Source: an uncultured Muribaculaceae bacterium (GTDB lineage Bacteria > Bacteroidota > Bacteroidia > Bacteroidales > Muribaculaceae). Taken from it: a DNA stretch of 60,219 bases. The notes beneath the pieces were generated by a model, which searched no databases, had not been told where the DNA came from, and saw only the letters and a list, made by a program, of their open reading frames with translations. Where the stretch lies: NCBI GenBank assembly GCA_910578365.1, contig CAJTRC010000005.1:1-60219 (forward strand), given 5' to 3'. How positions within the stretch are numbered: position 1 is the first letter of the stretch; every line of letters starts with the position of its first letter. Shown here in pieces: positions 8,249 through 17,604 of the stretch. The position numbers and the translations under genes were made by a program.

Positions 8249-10921
8249 ATGAAATTGACATTCAACATCGACTATCGAACCAATTGGGGAGAATCTGTCT
8301 ACGTGACAGGTAATCTTCAGGCTCTTGGTTCGGGCGATATGTCGGCAGCGGTGAAACTGACTCTCCGCGGCACCGAAGCCTGGTCGACCGAAGTCGAAGT
8401 CCCTGATGATACCCGTGAGTTTGAATACCGCTATTTCGTACGCCATGAGAATGGCGGCTTAAAAGAAGAGTGGGGTGATCCCCACCGCTTTATACGTGGC
8501 CGAAATGTAAAGAATTTCCATATTTGCGACCGTTGGCAGGATCAGCCTTGGGATAAACCTTATTATTCGTCGGCCTTTACCGATTGCATCTGTCATCGTC
8601 AGAACCGCAGCAAGGCACTGACCCCGAAAAGCGGTTTCCTGAACATTCGTGTCACCGCTCCGATGATTAAGACCGGCCAGACTCTGGCCATTTGTGGCGC
8701 TTCGGCGGCTCTTGGCGACTGGAATCCTGCAAAGGCTGTGCCCATGTGCGATGCAAACTTCCCCGAATGGGAGGTCAATGTTGATGCCAAAGACCTTAAG
8801 GCCGGTTCGGAATATAAGTTCCTGATTCTCGACCAAGCCGGAGAACTTGTGGCATGGGAGGGCGGCAACAACCGCCGGCTCGGCGTGACACCCGATAAGG
8901 ACAGCATTACTACCATCAGCGGCATGCGCTTTATCAATCCGCTGGCCCCATGGAAGGGGGCGGGAACGGCTATTCCGGTGTTTGCCGTGCGAAGCGACGA
9001 CGACTTCGGTGTGGGCGACTTCATGGATCTGAAAAAAATAATCGACTGGCTGGCCGCCACCGGACAAACATTCCTGCAGATTCTGCCCATTAACGACACC
9101 ACCATGACCCATACATGGACCGACTCGTATCCTTACAATGCCAACAGCTGCTTTGCCCTGCACCCAATGTATATGCGCCTGGGCGAGCTTGGTACACTGG
9201 CCGACAAGGAGCGTCAGAAATACTACGACACTTTGGCCCGCGAGCTCAACGACCTCAAGGAAGTGGACTACGAGCGAGTAAATAAAGGCAAGATTGAATT
9301 CTGCCGCGAGATATATGCCCAGGACGGTGCCAGGGTAGTGGCCTCCGACGAATTCAAATCATTTGTGAAGCGCAACGCCACCTGGCTGCTGCCATACGCG
9401 GCATTCTGTGTGCTGCGCGACCGCTTCGGCACACCCGACTTCAGCTTCTGGGGCGAATACGCAGCCTACAGCCAGGACATGCTCGACAAGTTTGTAAAAC
9501 AGAACCGCGCCGAAATCGACTTTGTATGTTACATACAGTACAACCTCGACAAGCAGCTGCGCCATGTGCGCGACTACGCGCACAGCAAAGGCGTGGCCAT
9601 TAAGGGCGATATACCCATAGGCATCTCGCGTACCAGTGTCGACGCCTGGGTGAACACCCGCCTGTTCAATATGGACTGCCAGGCCGGAGCACCGCCCGAT
9701 GACTTCTCGGTCCTCGGCCAGACCTGGGGCTTCCCCACCTATAACTGGGAGGAGATGAACCGCGACGGCTTCGCGTGGTGGAAAGAGCGCTTCCGCAAAA
9801 TGTCGGAATACTTCGATGCCTACCGTATCGACCATGTTCTGGGCTTCTTCAGAATATGGCAGATTCCGATGTCGGCGCTCCACGGCCTGCTGGGAGTGTT
9901 CAATCCGGCCCTGCCTTATACCACCGACGAACTCAAGTACAACTACGACTTCTGGATCGACGTAGACCTGCAGACCACACCATATATAATGGATCATTTC
10001 CTGGGCGATTTCTTCGGCGAGTATACCGAAGAAGCCAAGGACCGCTTTATGAACTCTGCGGGCTATGGCCGCTACAAGCTCAAGGCCGAGTTCGCCACAC
10101 AGCGTCAGGTGTCCGACTACTTCGCCACTCAGCCCGCCGACGATAAGAACACCCGCCTTTGCAACGGTCTGCTGGGCCTGATTGACGATGTGCTCTTTGT
10201 CGAAGACCCATACGAAAAAGGCAAATACCACCCGCGTATATCGGCACAGTTTACCTATATATACAGGTCGCTCAACGATTACGAGCGCTGGTGCTTCGAC
10301 CGCCTGTACAACGACTTCTACTACCGCCGTCACAACGACTTCTGGTATGGCAAGGCTATGTGGAAGCTGCCTCCGCTGATTTCGGCCACCAACATGCTGT
10401 GCTGCGCCGAAGACCTGGGCATGATTCCGGACTGTGTGCCCGCCGTGATGTCCAATCTGGAGATTCTGTCGCTCGAAATACAGCGTATGCCCAAAGACCC
10501 CCATACCGCCTTCGGCAACACCTGGAGCTACCCGTACTACTCTGTATGCACCACCTCAACCCACGACATGGGCGGCATACGCCAGTGGTGGGAAGAGAAC
10601 CGCGACAAAATCCAGAGCTACTACAACGACGTACTTCACTGCCAGGGCGCAGCTCCGTACTTTGCCGAGCCATGGGTGTGCGACCGAATTATTGACCAGC
10701 AACTCAAGTCGCCTTCGATGCTGTGCATACTGCCGTTGCAGGACTGGCTCTCGATTGACGGCAAACTGCGCCGTGAAAATCCGCTCGAAGAGCAAATCAA
10801 CGTACCGGCCAATCCGCGCCACTACTGGCGTTACCGCATGCATCTCACCACCGACGAGCTGCTGTCGGCCACCGAGTTCAACGACTGTCTGCGCCGCAAG
10901 ATTGCCGCGTCCGACCGTTGA
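8249..10921 (+). CDS. malQ: 4-alpha-glucanotransferase (amylomaltase) with two N-terminal starch-binding CBM20 domains
   Basis: This 890-residue GH77 enzyme transfers alpha-1,4-glucan segments between maltooligosaccharides or glycogen. Two CBM20-type modules cover about 1-110 and 125-230 (the NWGESVYVTGNLQALG and ALGDWNPAKAVPM patterns). The catalytic domain follows, with the nucleophile Asp in AYRIDHVLGFFR, the acid/base Glu in CCAEDLGMIPD and the stabilising Asp in STHDMGG. No signal peptide is seen, so it acts in the cytoplasm. I prefer ATG 8249 over the GTG two codons upstream because the CBM20 strand starts there. CBM20-GH77 fusions resemble plant DPE2. Confidence 0.95.
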   Translation: MKLTFNIDYRTNWGESVYVTGNLQALGSGDMSAAVKLTLRGTEAWSTEVEVPDDTREFEYRYFVRHENGGLKEEWGDPHRFIRGRNVKNFHICDRWQDQPWDKPYYSSAFTDCICHRQNRSKALTPKSGFLNIRVTAPMIKTGQTLAICGASAALGDWNPAKAVPMCDANFPEWEVNVDAKDLKAGSEYKFLILDQAGELVAWEGGNNRRLGVTPDKDSITTISGMRFINPLAPWKGAGTAIPVFAVRSDDDFGVGDFMDLKKIIDWLAATGQTFLQILPINDTTMTHTWTDSYPYNANSCFALHPMYMRLGELGTLADKERQKYYDTLARELNDLKEVDYERVNKGKIEFCREIYAQDGARVVASDEFKSFVKRNATWLLPYAAFCVLRDRFGTPDFSFWGEYAAYSQDMLDKFVKQNRAEIDFVCYIQYNLDKQLRHVRDYAHSKGVAIKGDIPIGISRTSVDAWVNTRLFNMDCQAGAPPDDFSVLGQTWGFPTYNWEEMNRDGFAWWKERFRKMSEYFDAYRIDHVLGFFRIWQIPMSALHGLLGVFNPALPYTTDELKYNYDFWIDVDLQTTPYIMDHFLGDFFGEYTEEAKDRFMNSAGYGRYKLKAEFATQRQVSDYFATQPADDKNTRLCNGLLGLIDDVLFVEDPYEKGKYHPRISAQFTYIYRSLNDYERWCFDRLYNDFYYRRHNDFWYGKAMWKLPPLISATNMLCCAEDLGMIPDCVPAVMSNLEILSLEIQRMPKDPHTAFGNTWSYPYYSVCTTSTHDMGGIRQWWEENRDKIQSYYNDVLHCQGAAPYFAEPWVCDRIIDQQLKSPSMLCILPLQDWLSIDGKLRRENPLEEQINVPANPRHYWRYRMHLTTDELLSATEFNDCLRRKIAASDR

Positions 10922-10948
10922 CCTATCTGAAACTTAACCAGCCACAGT

Positions 10949-10992
10949 AAAGTGTTGCGAACCGACATTTCGGAGTCGGTTCGCAACACTTT
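10949..10992 (+). terminator. Long hairpin terminator after malQ
   Basis: A perfect 18-bp inverted repeat (10949-10966 with 10975-10992) with an eight-base loop begins 28 bases after the malQ stop. The 3' side ends in TTT then an AT-rich tract. Nothing else was found in the 215-base gap before the LRR gene. Confidence 0.75.
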
Positions 10993-11136
10993 CTATATAT
11001 TAAACCAATTTATTTTAAAATTATTAAACCATCGCCGCGACTGCGTTGTTCTAAAGTCATAAAGGCCGGAAAATAAAGAATACCGCCGGACATACAGGAA
11101 TTCATCCTTTTATGACACACTAATAATTTATACAAA

Positions 11137-12195
11137 ATGAAACGAGTCGCTTTACTATTAGCTGTTGCGCTTGCCAGTGTAGCAGTCTTTGCTCAGAAAA
11201 TCAATAAATCCGAGCTCAAACAACTTCAGGTGTTCCTTTCGGAACCAGCAGAAAAAGATGCCACCAACGCACAGGCCCTGAAAATCACCGATACCGGTAA
11301 TCCTGCCACCTGGGAGGGCGTTACTGTCGAAGGGGGCCATATAACCGCGATAGAGTGGAAAGACAAACATCTTGCCGGCACACTCAATCTCTCGGGCTTT
11401 ACCGCACTGACCAAGGTTGATGTATCGCGCAATAAAATCACCGCTCTCACCGTCAAGGGCTCCACAGCGCTTACCGAACTCAACGCATCGCGCAACCGCC
11501 TCAATGAATTCGATGCACAGGGTTGCTCCGCATTGCAGAAACTCTCAGTCAACAACAACTACCTTACCGAAATCGAACTCGGCGGCTCGCCCTTGCTGAC
11601 AAGCCTCAACGTGGCTGCAAACCGTATGGTCAACCTCGACCTTTCAAACTCGTCGACACTCAAGACTCTCAACTGTCAGTCGAACTTGCTCGAGAACCTG
11701 TCGATTACAAACTGTACCGCCCTCAAAAATCTGTACTGCGGCTATAACAAGCTTACCAGTATAACCTTCAGCGGTGTAACCGACCTGCAGAACCTCAATA
11801 TCGACGACAACCGCATCAACTCGATGATTGTAAGCGGACTGCCATCGCTGAGTACATTTATCTGCTCCGACAACTCCATGACTACCCTTGGCTTGCGCGA
11901 CTGCAAGAACCTGCTCGACCTTGTCTGCAGCTACAACGACCTTACCAGCCTTACCGTCGACAACTGCCCCAATCTACAGTTTGTGGATTGCAGCTACAAC
12001 GACCTTACCCAGCTGTCGCTTTCCAACCAGACATTCCTGCAGCGAGTGCTCTGCAACAACAACCAACTGCAGATGCTCGACGTATCGTTCGACCAGGCTC
12101 TGACATACATCAACTGCCGCTACAACTACATTACCGATTTGCGCACCACCGCTTGTCCTAACCTGCGCATGATTGCCTGTCAGTGGAATTTCTAA
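11137..12195 (+). CDS. Secreted leucine-rich repeat protein
   Basis: The protein has 352 residues. A signal peptide (MKRVALLLAVALASVAVFAQ) precedes a short N-terminal region and then about a dozen repeats of 20-22 residues of the form C..L..L.C..N.L..L, from about residue 70 to the C-terminus. Many repeats carry Cys and Asn at fixed places, as in BspA/internalin-like LRRs. The chain ends abruptly after the last repeat (CQWNF), with no sorting domain or lipobox. It is probably periplasmic or surface exposed and binds a protein or glycan; the partner is unknown. It stands alone between two terminators. Confidence 0.85.
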   Translation: MKRVALLLAVALASVAVFAQKINKSELKQLQVFLSEPAEKDATNAQALKITDTGNPATWEGVTVEGGHITAIEWKDKHLAGTLNLSGFTALTKVDVSRNKITALTVKGSTALTELNASRNRLNEFDAQGCSALQKLSVNNNYLTEIELGGSPLLTSLNVAANRMVNLDLSNSSTLKTLNCQSNLLENLSITNCTALKNLYCGYNKLTSITFSGVTDLQNLNIDDNRINSMIVSGLPSLSTFICSDNSMTTLGLRDCKNLLDLVCSYNDLTSLTVDNCPNLQFVDCSYNDLTQLSLSNQTFLQRVLCNNNQLQMLDVSFDQALTYINCRYNYITDLRTTACPNLRMIACQWNF

Positions 12196-12291
12196 ATCCT
12201 ACGTAATGCCAATTGTAGAATTTTCTCAAGCATAACACACATTAGTATACACAGTTATCTATATCAGCTAATATGTTCGACTCTTCTGTCG

Positions 12292-12326
12292 ATAGCTCCC
12301 GGCGCAAGGCGGGAGCTATTTTTTTT
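12292..12326 (+). terminator. Rho-independent terminator
   Basis: The stem ATAGCTCCC/GGGAGCTAT with a ten-base loop is followed by eight T. It lies about 100 bases after the LRR stop and ends that transcript before the tRNA pair. Confidence 0.85.
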
Positions 12327-12369
12327 GAAAAAAAATCGTCAAAAATTTGCACAAACCAAAAAAACGTTG

Positions 12370-12377
12370 TAACTTTG
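12370..12377 (+). promoter_or_regulatory. -7 box for the tRNA-Met/tRNA-His pair
   Basis: TAACTTTG fits TAnnTTTG, 12 bases before the tRNA-Met 5' end. A TTTG at about 12348 could serve as the -33 element. Confidence 0.65.
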
Positions 12378-12389
12378 CACTCGCAAAAG

Positions 12390-12463
12390 GGCGGGATAGC
12401 TCAGTTGGTTAGAGCGTCGGATTCATAACCCGGAGGTCCCGAGTTCAATTCTCGGTCCCGCTA
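12390..12463 (+). tRNA. tRNA-Met (anticodon CAT)
   Basis: The acceptor GGCGGGA pairs with TCCCGCT (G-U at 1-72), the D arm is GCTC/GAGC, the anticodon loop TTCATAA holds CAT, and the T arm is CCGAG/CTCGG. The paired 1-72 position argues for elongator rather than initiator tRNA. A tRNA-Ile with lysidine at C34 cannot be excluded by eye. The base pair closing the anticodon loop is A-C. No CCA is encoded. Confidence 0.9.
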
Positions 12464-12473
12464 CAAAATACAT

Positions 12474-12551
<78 letters not shown>

Positions 12552-12634
12552 CACAAGAGAAAAATTGGTTTATGACGGCGTGTTCGTGAGAATCCGCCGT
12601 TCTTTTTTTTATTACACATTATAATTCTGCCGTA

Positions 12635-13420
12635 ATGGAAAAATCTGAAATCAAAGAGCTGCTCGACTTCCATGCAGCCCGCATAAACTCGCCGGAATTC
12701 ATCGGCGACGATCCCGTGCAGTTTCCGCGCATGTTCTCCGACCGGCGCGACATCGAGATCGCAGCCTTGCTCAGCGCTACCATCGCATGGGGAAAGCGCA
12801 GCATGATTATACGCGACGCTCAGCGAATGTTCGCGCTCATGGACATGCAGCCGTACTGCTACATGATGGATCAGGGCTACGAAGACCTGCCGCGGCAGAA
12901 TATTCACCGTACATTTTTCAGCGACAATCTGCAGCACTGGATGCGCGGCCTGAGGCTTATCTACAGCCGCCATGTCACACTCGACGATTTCGCCCGGAGC
13001 ATCGGGGCAGGGCAGGCCGATTATCCGGCCGTAAAGCTGGCCGAGGGCATCAACCAATGTCTGGCCGAAGCCAATGGCGGAAAAGGCGATAGCCGTTGCC
13101 TGCCGCTGAACCTCAATACAACCGCCCTGAAACGCCTCAACATGGCCCTGCGCTGGCTTGTCCGCACCGACGGCATTGTCGACCTCGGAATCTGGAGCAG
13201 CATCAGCCAGGAAAGCTTGCGTATACCCCTCGATGTGCATGTAATACGCACAGCCACCGGTCTGGGGCTGCTTACACGAGCCAGCGCCGACCGCAAAGCC
13301 GTGGAAATGCTCACGGCCGAACTCAGGGCCATGCGTCCGCACGACCCCGTATTTTACGATTACGCACTCTTCGGCCTGGGGGTCGAAGCCGCTAAACCAT
13401 TTGTGCTTGACCAATTCTGA
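12635..13420 (+). CDS. TIGR02757 (DUF2400) family protein
   Basis: The 261-residue protein matches the conserved TIGR02757 family by its pattern: an N-terminal DPVQFPRMF(S)DRRDIEIAALLSA-like segment, WGKR, and C-terminal IPLDVHVIRTATGLGLL and HDPVFYDYALFGLGV blocks. The family is widespread in Bacteroidetes; its function is not established, though the helical pattern recalls HhH-type DNA-binding folds. No signal peptide or membrane helix is seen. It ends one base from the convergent YgiQ gene. Confidence 0.85.
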   Translation: MEKSEIKELLDFHAARINSPEFIGDDPVQFPRMFSDRRDIEIAALLSATIAWGKRSMIIRDAQRMFALMDMQPYCYMMDQGYEDLPRQNIHRTFFSDNLQHWMRGLRLIYSRHVTLDDFARSIGAGQADYPAVKLAEGINQCLAEANGGKGDSRCLPLNLNTTALKRLNMALRWLVRTDGIVDLGIWSSISQESLRIPLDVHVIRTATGLGLLTRASADRKAVEMLTAELRAMRPHDPVFYDYALFGLGVEAAKPFVLDQF

Positions 13421-13421
13421 C

Positions 13422-15263
13422 TCACATCCCCAACTTTTTGATTAGGTCGGGACGGTGAAGGCGCAGGAGGCTGCGGCGGATATCGGGCTGCTGTTTGCGG
13501 TCGTACCAGAAGAAGTAGCGGCGCTGCGCCAGTTTTTCCTGCTGTGAGTGCGCGCAATACACCCGTTGGCCTGTGTAAGGATGGTAGCCGCTGAAATAAA
13601 TTTCGGTTGCTACAGTCATGGGGGTGGGGGTGAAGTCCTGCACCTGTTCCAGACGGAAGTCGAGCTGTTTGGTTTCCACAGCCAGTTCGGCCATGTCGGT
13701 TTCGTGGCAGCCCGGATGGCTCGATATGAAGTAGGGTATAAGCTGCTGGCGCAGACCGCAGCGGCGGTTCACCTGGTCGAAACGGCGCTTGAAGTCGTGG
13801 AAAAGCGTGAACGACGGCTTGCGCATCACATCGAGTACTTCGTCGGATGTATGCTCGGGCGCTACTTTTAGGCGACCCGACACATGGTGCTCGATGAGCT
13901 CGTCGATATAGCGCGACGATGCTCGGTCGATATCATGCTCGCCGCAGCGGTGCATGGCCAGGTCGTATCGGACGCCGCTGCCTATAAACGATTTCTTCAC
14001 TTCCGGCAGAGCGTCGACGGCATGGTAGATGTCGAGTAGCGGCCTGTGGTCGGTGTTCAGATTCGGACATACCTTTGGATGCAGACACGACGGGCGCCGG
14101 CAGGCGGCGCATGCCTTGCGGTTGCGTCCGGCCATGGCATACATGTTGGCCGATGGGCCTCCGAGGTCGCTGATGTAGCCCTTGAAATCGGGCATACGCA
14201 CCACTTGGCGCGCCTCGCGCATAACCGATTCCTTGGAGCGCGAAGCTATGAATTTGCCCTGGTGGGCCGATATGGTGCAGAAAGCGCAGCCGCCAAAGCA
14301 GCCTCGGTGCAGGTTTATGCTGTGGCGTATCATGTCGTAGGCCGGTATGTGTTTGCCTTTATAGCGCGGGTGTGGCAGGCGGGTGTATGGCAGGTCGAAC
14401 GAAGCATCGATTTCGCCCTGGGTCATGGCCGGGTGCATGGGGTTCACCTTCACGGCCTTTTTGCCGCAGCGCTGCCACAGGGTGGCTCCTCCGTCGAGGC
14501 AGTTGCTCTGTTCCTCGACGTGGCGGAAATTCTCCGACTGGTGTCTGGGCGTGCGCAGGCAGTCCTCGAATGAATGCAGCACAATGTTCCGGCTGTCGCT
14601 TTCGGCGGGCATGGCCTCGATGGGCAACAGTACTACCGTCTGGCGCAGGTCGGTCATGCTGCCTATGTCTTCGCCGGCATCAAGACGGCGGGCAATCTCG
14701 AGCATGGTTTTCTCGCCCATGCCGTAGCTGATAAGGTCTACAGGCGCGTCAAGTATAATCGACGGGCGCAGTTTGTCCTGCCAGTAGTCGTAGTGCGACA
14801 CACGCCGCAGCGAGGCTTCGATTCCGCCTGCTATCAGCGGCACATCCGGGTATATGTCTTTGAGAATAGTGCTGTAGACTACAGTGGGGTAGTCGGGGCG
14901 CATGCCGTGTTTGCCGCCCGGGGTATAGGCGTCGTCGGAGCGCAGGCGCCGGTTGGCGGTATAATGGTTTACCATCGAATCCATGGCACCGGCCGATACG
15001 CCGAAAAACAGGCGCGGCCGTCCGAATTTACGGAAGTCGCGCAGGTCGTCGCGCCAGTTGGGTTGCGGAACTATCGCCACACGGTATCCGGCGGCTTCGA
15101 GAGTGCGTCCGATTACGGCGGCACCGAACGAGGGGTGGTCGACATAGGCATCGCCGCTGAAGAGCACCACGTCGACATAGTCCCAGCCCCGTGCTTTCAT
15201 TTCCTTGACCGATGTCGGCAGCCAGAACTCGGGGGTAAGACGGTTGTAATCAATTTGCTGCAT
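13422..15263 (-). CDS. YgiQ-family radical SAM protein
   Basis: This 613-residue protein has the radical SAM cluster motif CFGGCAFC at about 322-329, preceded by a B12-binding-like N-terminal domain (VDVVLFSGDAYVDHPSFG) and followed by the UPF0313-type C-terminus. The YgiQ reaction is unknown as far as I know. I chose ATG 15263 (MQQIDYNRLTPEFWLPTS) over the ATG five codons upstream because conserved sequence begins there. The start lies inside the last codons of uvrB, so translation is probably coupled. Confidence 0.88.
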   Translation of the reverse strand: MQQIDYNRLTPEFWLPTSVKEMKARGWDYVDVVLFSGDAYVDHPSFGAAVIGRTLEAAGYRVAIVPQPNWRDDLRDFRKFGRPRLFFGVSAGAMDSMVNHYTANRRLRSDDAYTPGGKHGMRPDYPTVVYSTILKDIYPDVPLIAGGIEASLRRVSHYDYWQDKLRPSIILDAPVDLISYGMGEKTMLEIARRLDAGEDIGSMTDLRQTVVLLPIEAMPAESDSRNIVLHSFEDCLRTPRHQSENFRHVEEQSNCLDGGATLWQRCGKKAVKVNPMHPAMTQGEIDASFDLPYTRLPHPRYKGKHIPAYDMIRHSINLHRGCFGGCAFCTISAHQGKFIASRSKESVMREARQVVRMPDFKGYISDLGGPSANMYAMAGRNRKACAACRRPSCLHPKVCPNLNTDHRPLLDIYHAVDALPEVKKSFIGSGVRYDLAMHRCGEHDIDRASSRYIDELIEHHVSGRLKVAPEHTSDEVLDVMRKPSFTLFHDFKRRFDQVNRRCGLRQQLIPYFISSHPGCHETDMAELAVETKQLDFRLEQVQDFTPTPMTVATEIYFSGYHPYTGQRVYCAHSQQEKLAQRRYFFWYDRKQQPDIRRSLLRLHRPDLIKKLGM

Positions 15264-17361
15264 TGCTAATTTCGGCAAGACGTTGTTCGAGTTTCAAAAT
15301 TTCGTCGCGCAGGCGTGCTGCTTCCATGAATTCCATTTCCTTTGCGGCCTTGAGCATGTTCTGGCGCATCAGGTTGATGGTGCGCTGCATTTCCGCCGGA
15401 TTCATATATGCCACAACGGGGTCTGCGGCAATGTTTGCCGAGTTGTCGAATTCCTCGATGTACGGCATGGGCGTCGGAGCGCTTTTCGCGACCTTTTCCT
15501 TGACCTGCCGTTTCTCCTTGGCGTTGAGCTGTCTGCCGGGCCTTGGAGCGGTAAGTTCGTCTTCGTCCACCTCTTTGCCTATTATAGCGTTTCGAGCCTT
15601 GATAATGGCTGTAGGGGTGATGTTGTGGGCCTCGTTGTATTCCATCTGCAGTTTTCGGCGGCGGTCAGTTTCGTCGATGGTCTGCTGCATGGAGTCGGTA
15701 ATCTTGTCGGCATACATAATCACCTGTCCGTTGAGGTTTCGGGCCGCGCGTCCCACGGTCTGTGTTAGCGAGCGGTGGCTGCGCAGGAATCCTTCCTTGT
15801 CAGCGTCGAGAATCGCCACGAGCGACACTTCGGGCAGGTCGAGGCCCTCGCGCAGCAGGTTCACACCCACTACCACGTCGTAGTTGCCGGCGCGGAGGTC
15901 GTCGAGAATTTTTATGCGGTCCATGGTGTCGACGTCAGAGTGGATGTAAGCAGTGTGTATGCCCAGACGAATGAAATAGTCGTTCAGTTCCTCGGCCATT
16001 CGCTTGGTCAGGGTGGTCACAAGCACACGCTCGTCGCGTTCCTTGCGCAGTGTTATCTCTTCTACGAGGTCGTCAATCTGGTTGAGCGACGGACGCACGC
16101 TGATAAGCGGGTCGAGCAGGCCGGTAGGTCTGATAAGCTGTTCGACCACTATGCCTTCGCTGCGTTGCAGCTCGTAGTCGGCCGGAGTGGCGCTTACATA
16201 CACCAGTTGCGGCGTGAGTGCCTCGAATTCCTCGAATTTCAGCGGACGGTTGTCGAGCGCTGCCGGAAGCCTGAAGCCGTATTCCACCAGATTCTGCTTG
16301 CGCGAGAGGTCGCCTCCGTACATGGCCCGAATCTGCGGCACTGTCACATGGCTTTCGTCGATTATGGTGAGGAAATCCTTGGGGAAGTAGTCGAGCAGAC
16401 AAAAAGGGCGCTCGCCGGGGCGTCGTCCGTCGAAGTACCGCGAGTAATTTTCTATACCCGAGCAATATCCAACCTCTTTAATCATCTCCACGTCGTAGGT
16501 CACACGTTCGTACAGGCGCTTGCCTTCGAGTTCGCGAGCCTCGCGGTTGAAGAATTCCACCTGCTGGCCGAGGTCGAGCTGAATCTGGGCAATGGCCGAT
16601 GCCTGCCGGGCCGGCGATGTCACGAAAATGTTGGCCGGATAAATCTTGAACACATCGTGCGAGCCCAGGTTGGTGCCGTCGGGGTGCGATGTCGATATCG
16701 ATTCGATTTCATCGCCCCAGAACACAATGCGCAGCACTATTTCCTCGTAAGCCAGGCGTATGTCGACGGTATCGCCCTTGACACGGAATGTGCCGCGCGA
16801 GTTCTCGACTTCGTTGCGCGAGTATAGTGAGCCTACCAGCTGACGCAGAAAAGCGTTGCGGGCTATTTTCTGGCCCACTTTCACCTCTATTACGTTGGCG
16901 TGGAAGTCTTCGGGATTACCTATGCCGTAGAGGCAGCTGACCGACGACACTACAATCACGTCGCGGCGTCCCGAGAGCAGGGCCGATGTGGTGGCCAGAC
17001 GCAGACGGTCAATCTCGTCGTTAATCATCAGGTCTTTTTCGATATACTTGTCGGCCGACGGTATGTATGCCTCGGGCTGGTAATAGTCGTAGTAACTTAC
17101 GAAGTACTCTACGGCATTTTCGGGAAAGAACTGCTTGAACTCGCTGTACAGTTGTGCGGCGAGGGTTTTGTTGTGGCTTAGAATGAGAGTTGGCTTTTTA
17201 ACCTGCTGAATCAGGTTTGCCATAGTGAAAGTCTTGCCCGAGCCTGTGACGCCGAGCAGCACCTGTGCCGGAGCGCCTTCGCGCACACCCTCCACAAGCT
17301 GTGCTATGGCTTGCGGCTGGTCGCCGGTAGGTTCGTATTGCGATGTAAGATTGAAATCCAT
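15250..17361 (-). CDS. uvrB: Excinuclease ABC subunit B
   Basis: This 703-residue helicase-like subunit loads onto damaged DNA with UvrA and recruits UvrC in nucleotide excision repair. Features are Walker A GVTGSGKT (37-44), the YYQPEAYIP beta-hairpin region, DESH motif II, a C-terminal helicase domain with VGRAARN, and a final UVR motif (KEMEFMEAARLRDEILKLEQRL pattern). The start is set at the ATG opening MDFNLTSQYEPTGDQP; six further codons upstream are possible. It lies 27 bases after the zeta-partner gene and may share its transcript. Confidence 0.97.
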   Translation of the reverse strand: MDFNLTSQYEPTGDQPQAIAQLVEGVREGAPAQVLLGVTGSGKTFTMANLIQQVKKPTLILSHNKTLAAQLYSEFKQFFPENAVEYFVSYYDYYQPEAYIPSADKYIEKDLMINDEIDRLRLATTSALLSGRRDVIVVSSVSCLYGIGNPEDFHANVIEVKVGQKIARNAFLRQLVGSLYSRNEVENSRGTFRVKGDTVDIRLAYEEIVLRIVFWGDEIESISTSHPDGTNLGSHDVFKIYPANIFVTSPARQASAIAQIQLDLGQQVEFFNREARELEGKRLYERVTYDVEMIKEVGYCSGIENYSRYFDGRRPGERPFCLLDYFPKDFLTIIDESHVTVPQIRAMYGGDLSRKQNLVEYGFRLPAALDNRPLKFEEFEALTPQLVYVSATPADYELQRSEGIVVEQLIRPTGLLDPLISVRPSLNQIDDLVEEITLRKERDERVLVTTLTKRMAEELNDYFIRLGIHTAYIHSDVDTMDRIKILDDLRAGNYDVVVGVNLLREGLDLPEVSLVAILDADKEGFLRSHRSLTQTVGRAARNLNGQVIMYADKITDSMQQTIDETDRRRKLQMEYNEAHNITPTAIIKARNAIIGKEVDEDELTAPRPGRQLNAKEKRQVKEKVAKSAPTPMPYIEEFDNSANIAADPVVAYMNPAEMQRTINLMRQNMLKAAKEMEFMEAARLRDEILKLEQRLAEISNAAN

Positions 17362-17388
17362 TGTTTTGAGCCGGTACAAAATATGTGT

Positions 17389-17604
17389 CTACGCCGGATG
17401 GCATCTCCGGCTCAATTTGTCGAATGAGCTTTTGTCGAGCAATCTCAGGGCCTCGTCGGCCGAGATGGAGTAGGGCACGCCGTTCTCGTCGGCCACAACC
17501 ACCAGTTCGCCGAGTTTAGCCTTGCGCATGAGCATTTCGCGCTGGGCTTCGAGTATGCCTTCGCGAATATCGTCGAAGAGTTTTATTTCGTCTTTTTCGT
17601 TCAT
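17389..17604 (-). CDS. 71-residue partner of the zeta-like kinase, candidate antitoxin
   Basis: A charged, helix-rich protein of 71 residues: the N-terminal half (EIKLFDDIREGILEAQREML) looks like an amphipathic helix, followed by a short ELVVVADENGVPYSISADEAL segment. The ATG at 17604 overlaps the stop of the zeta-like gene (ATGA). I do not recognise the family. The tight coupling to a zeta-type kinase makes an antitoxin or regulatory subunit plausible, but it does not show the epsilon three-helix antitoxin sequence, so this is inference. Confidence 0.6.
   Translation of the reverse strand: MNEKDEIKLFDDIREGILEAQREMLMRKAKLGELVVVADENGVPYSISADEALRLLDKSSFDKLSRRCHPA

Noticed and set aside
9359..10504. 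381-residue ORF on the minus strand inside malQ
   Set aside because: It lies fully opposite the strongly supported GH77 domain and its sequence has no family pattern; it is a GC-driven shadow.
15775..16827. 350-residue plus-strand ORF inside uvrB
   Set aside because: Shadow of uvrB with low-complexity, Val/Ala-rich translation.
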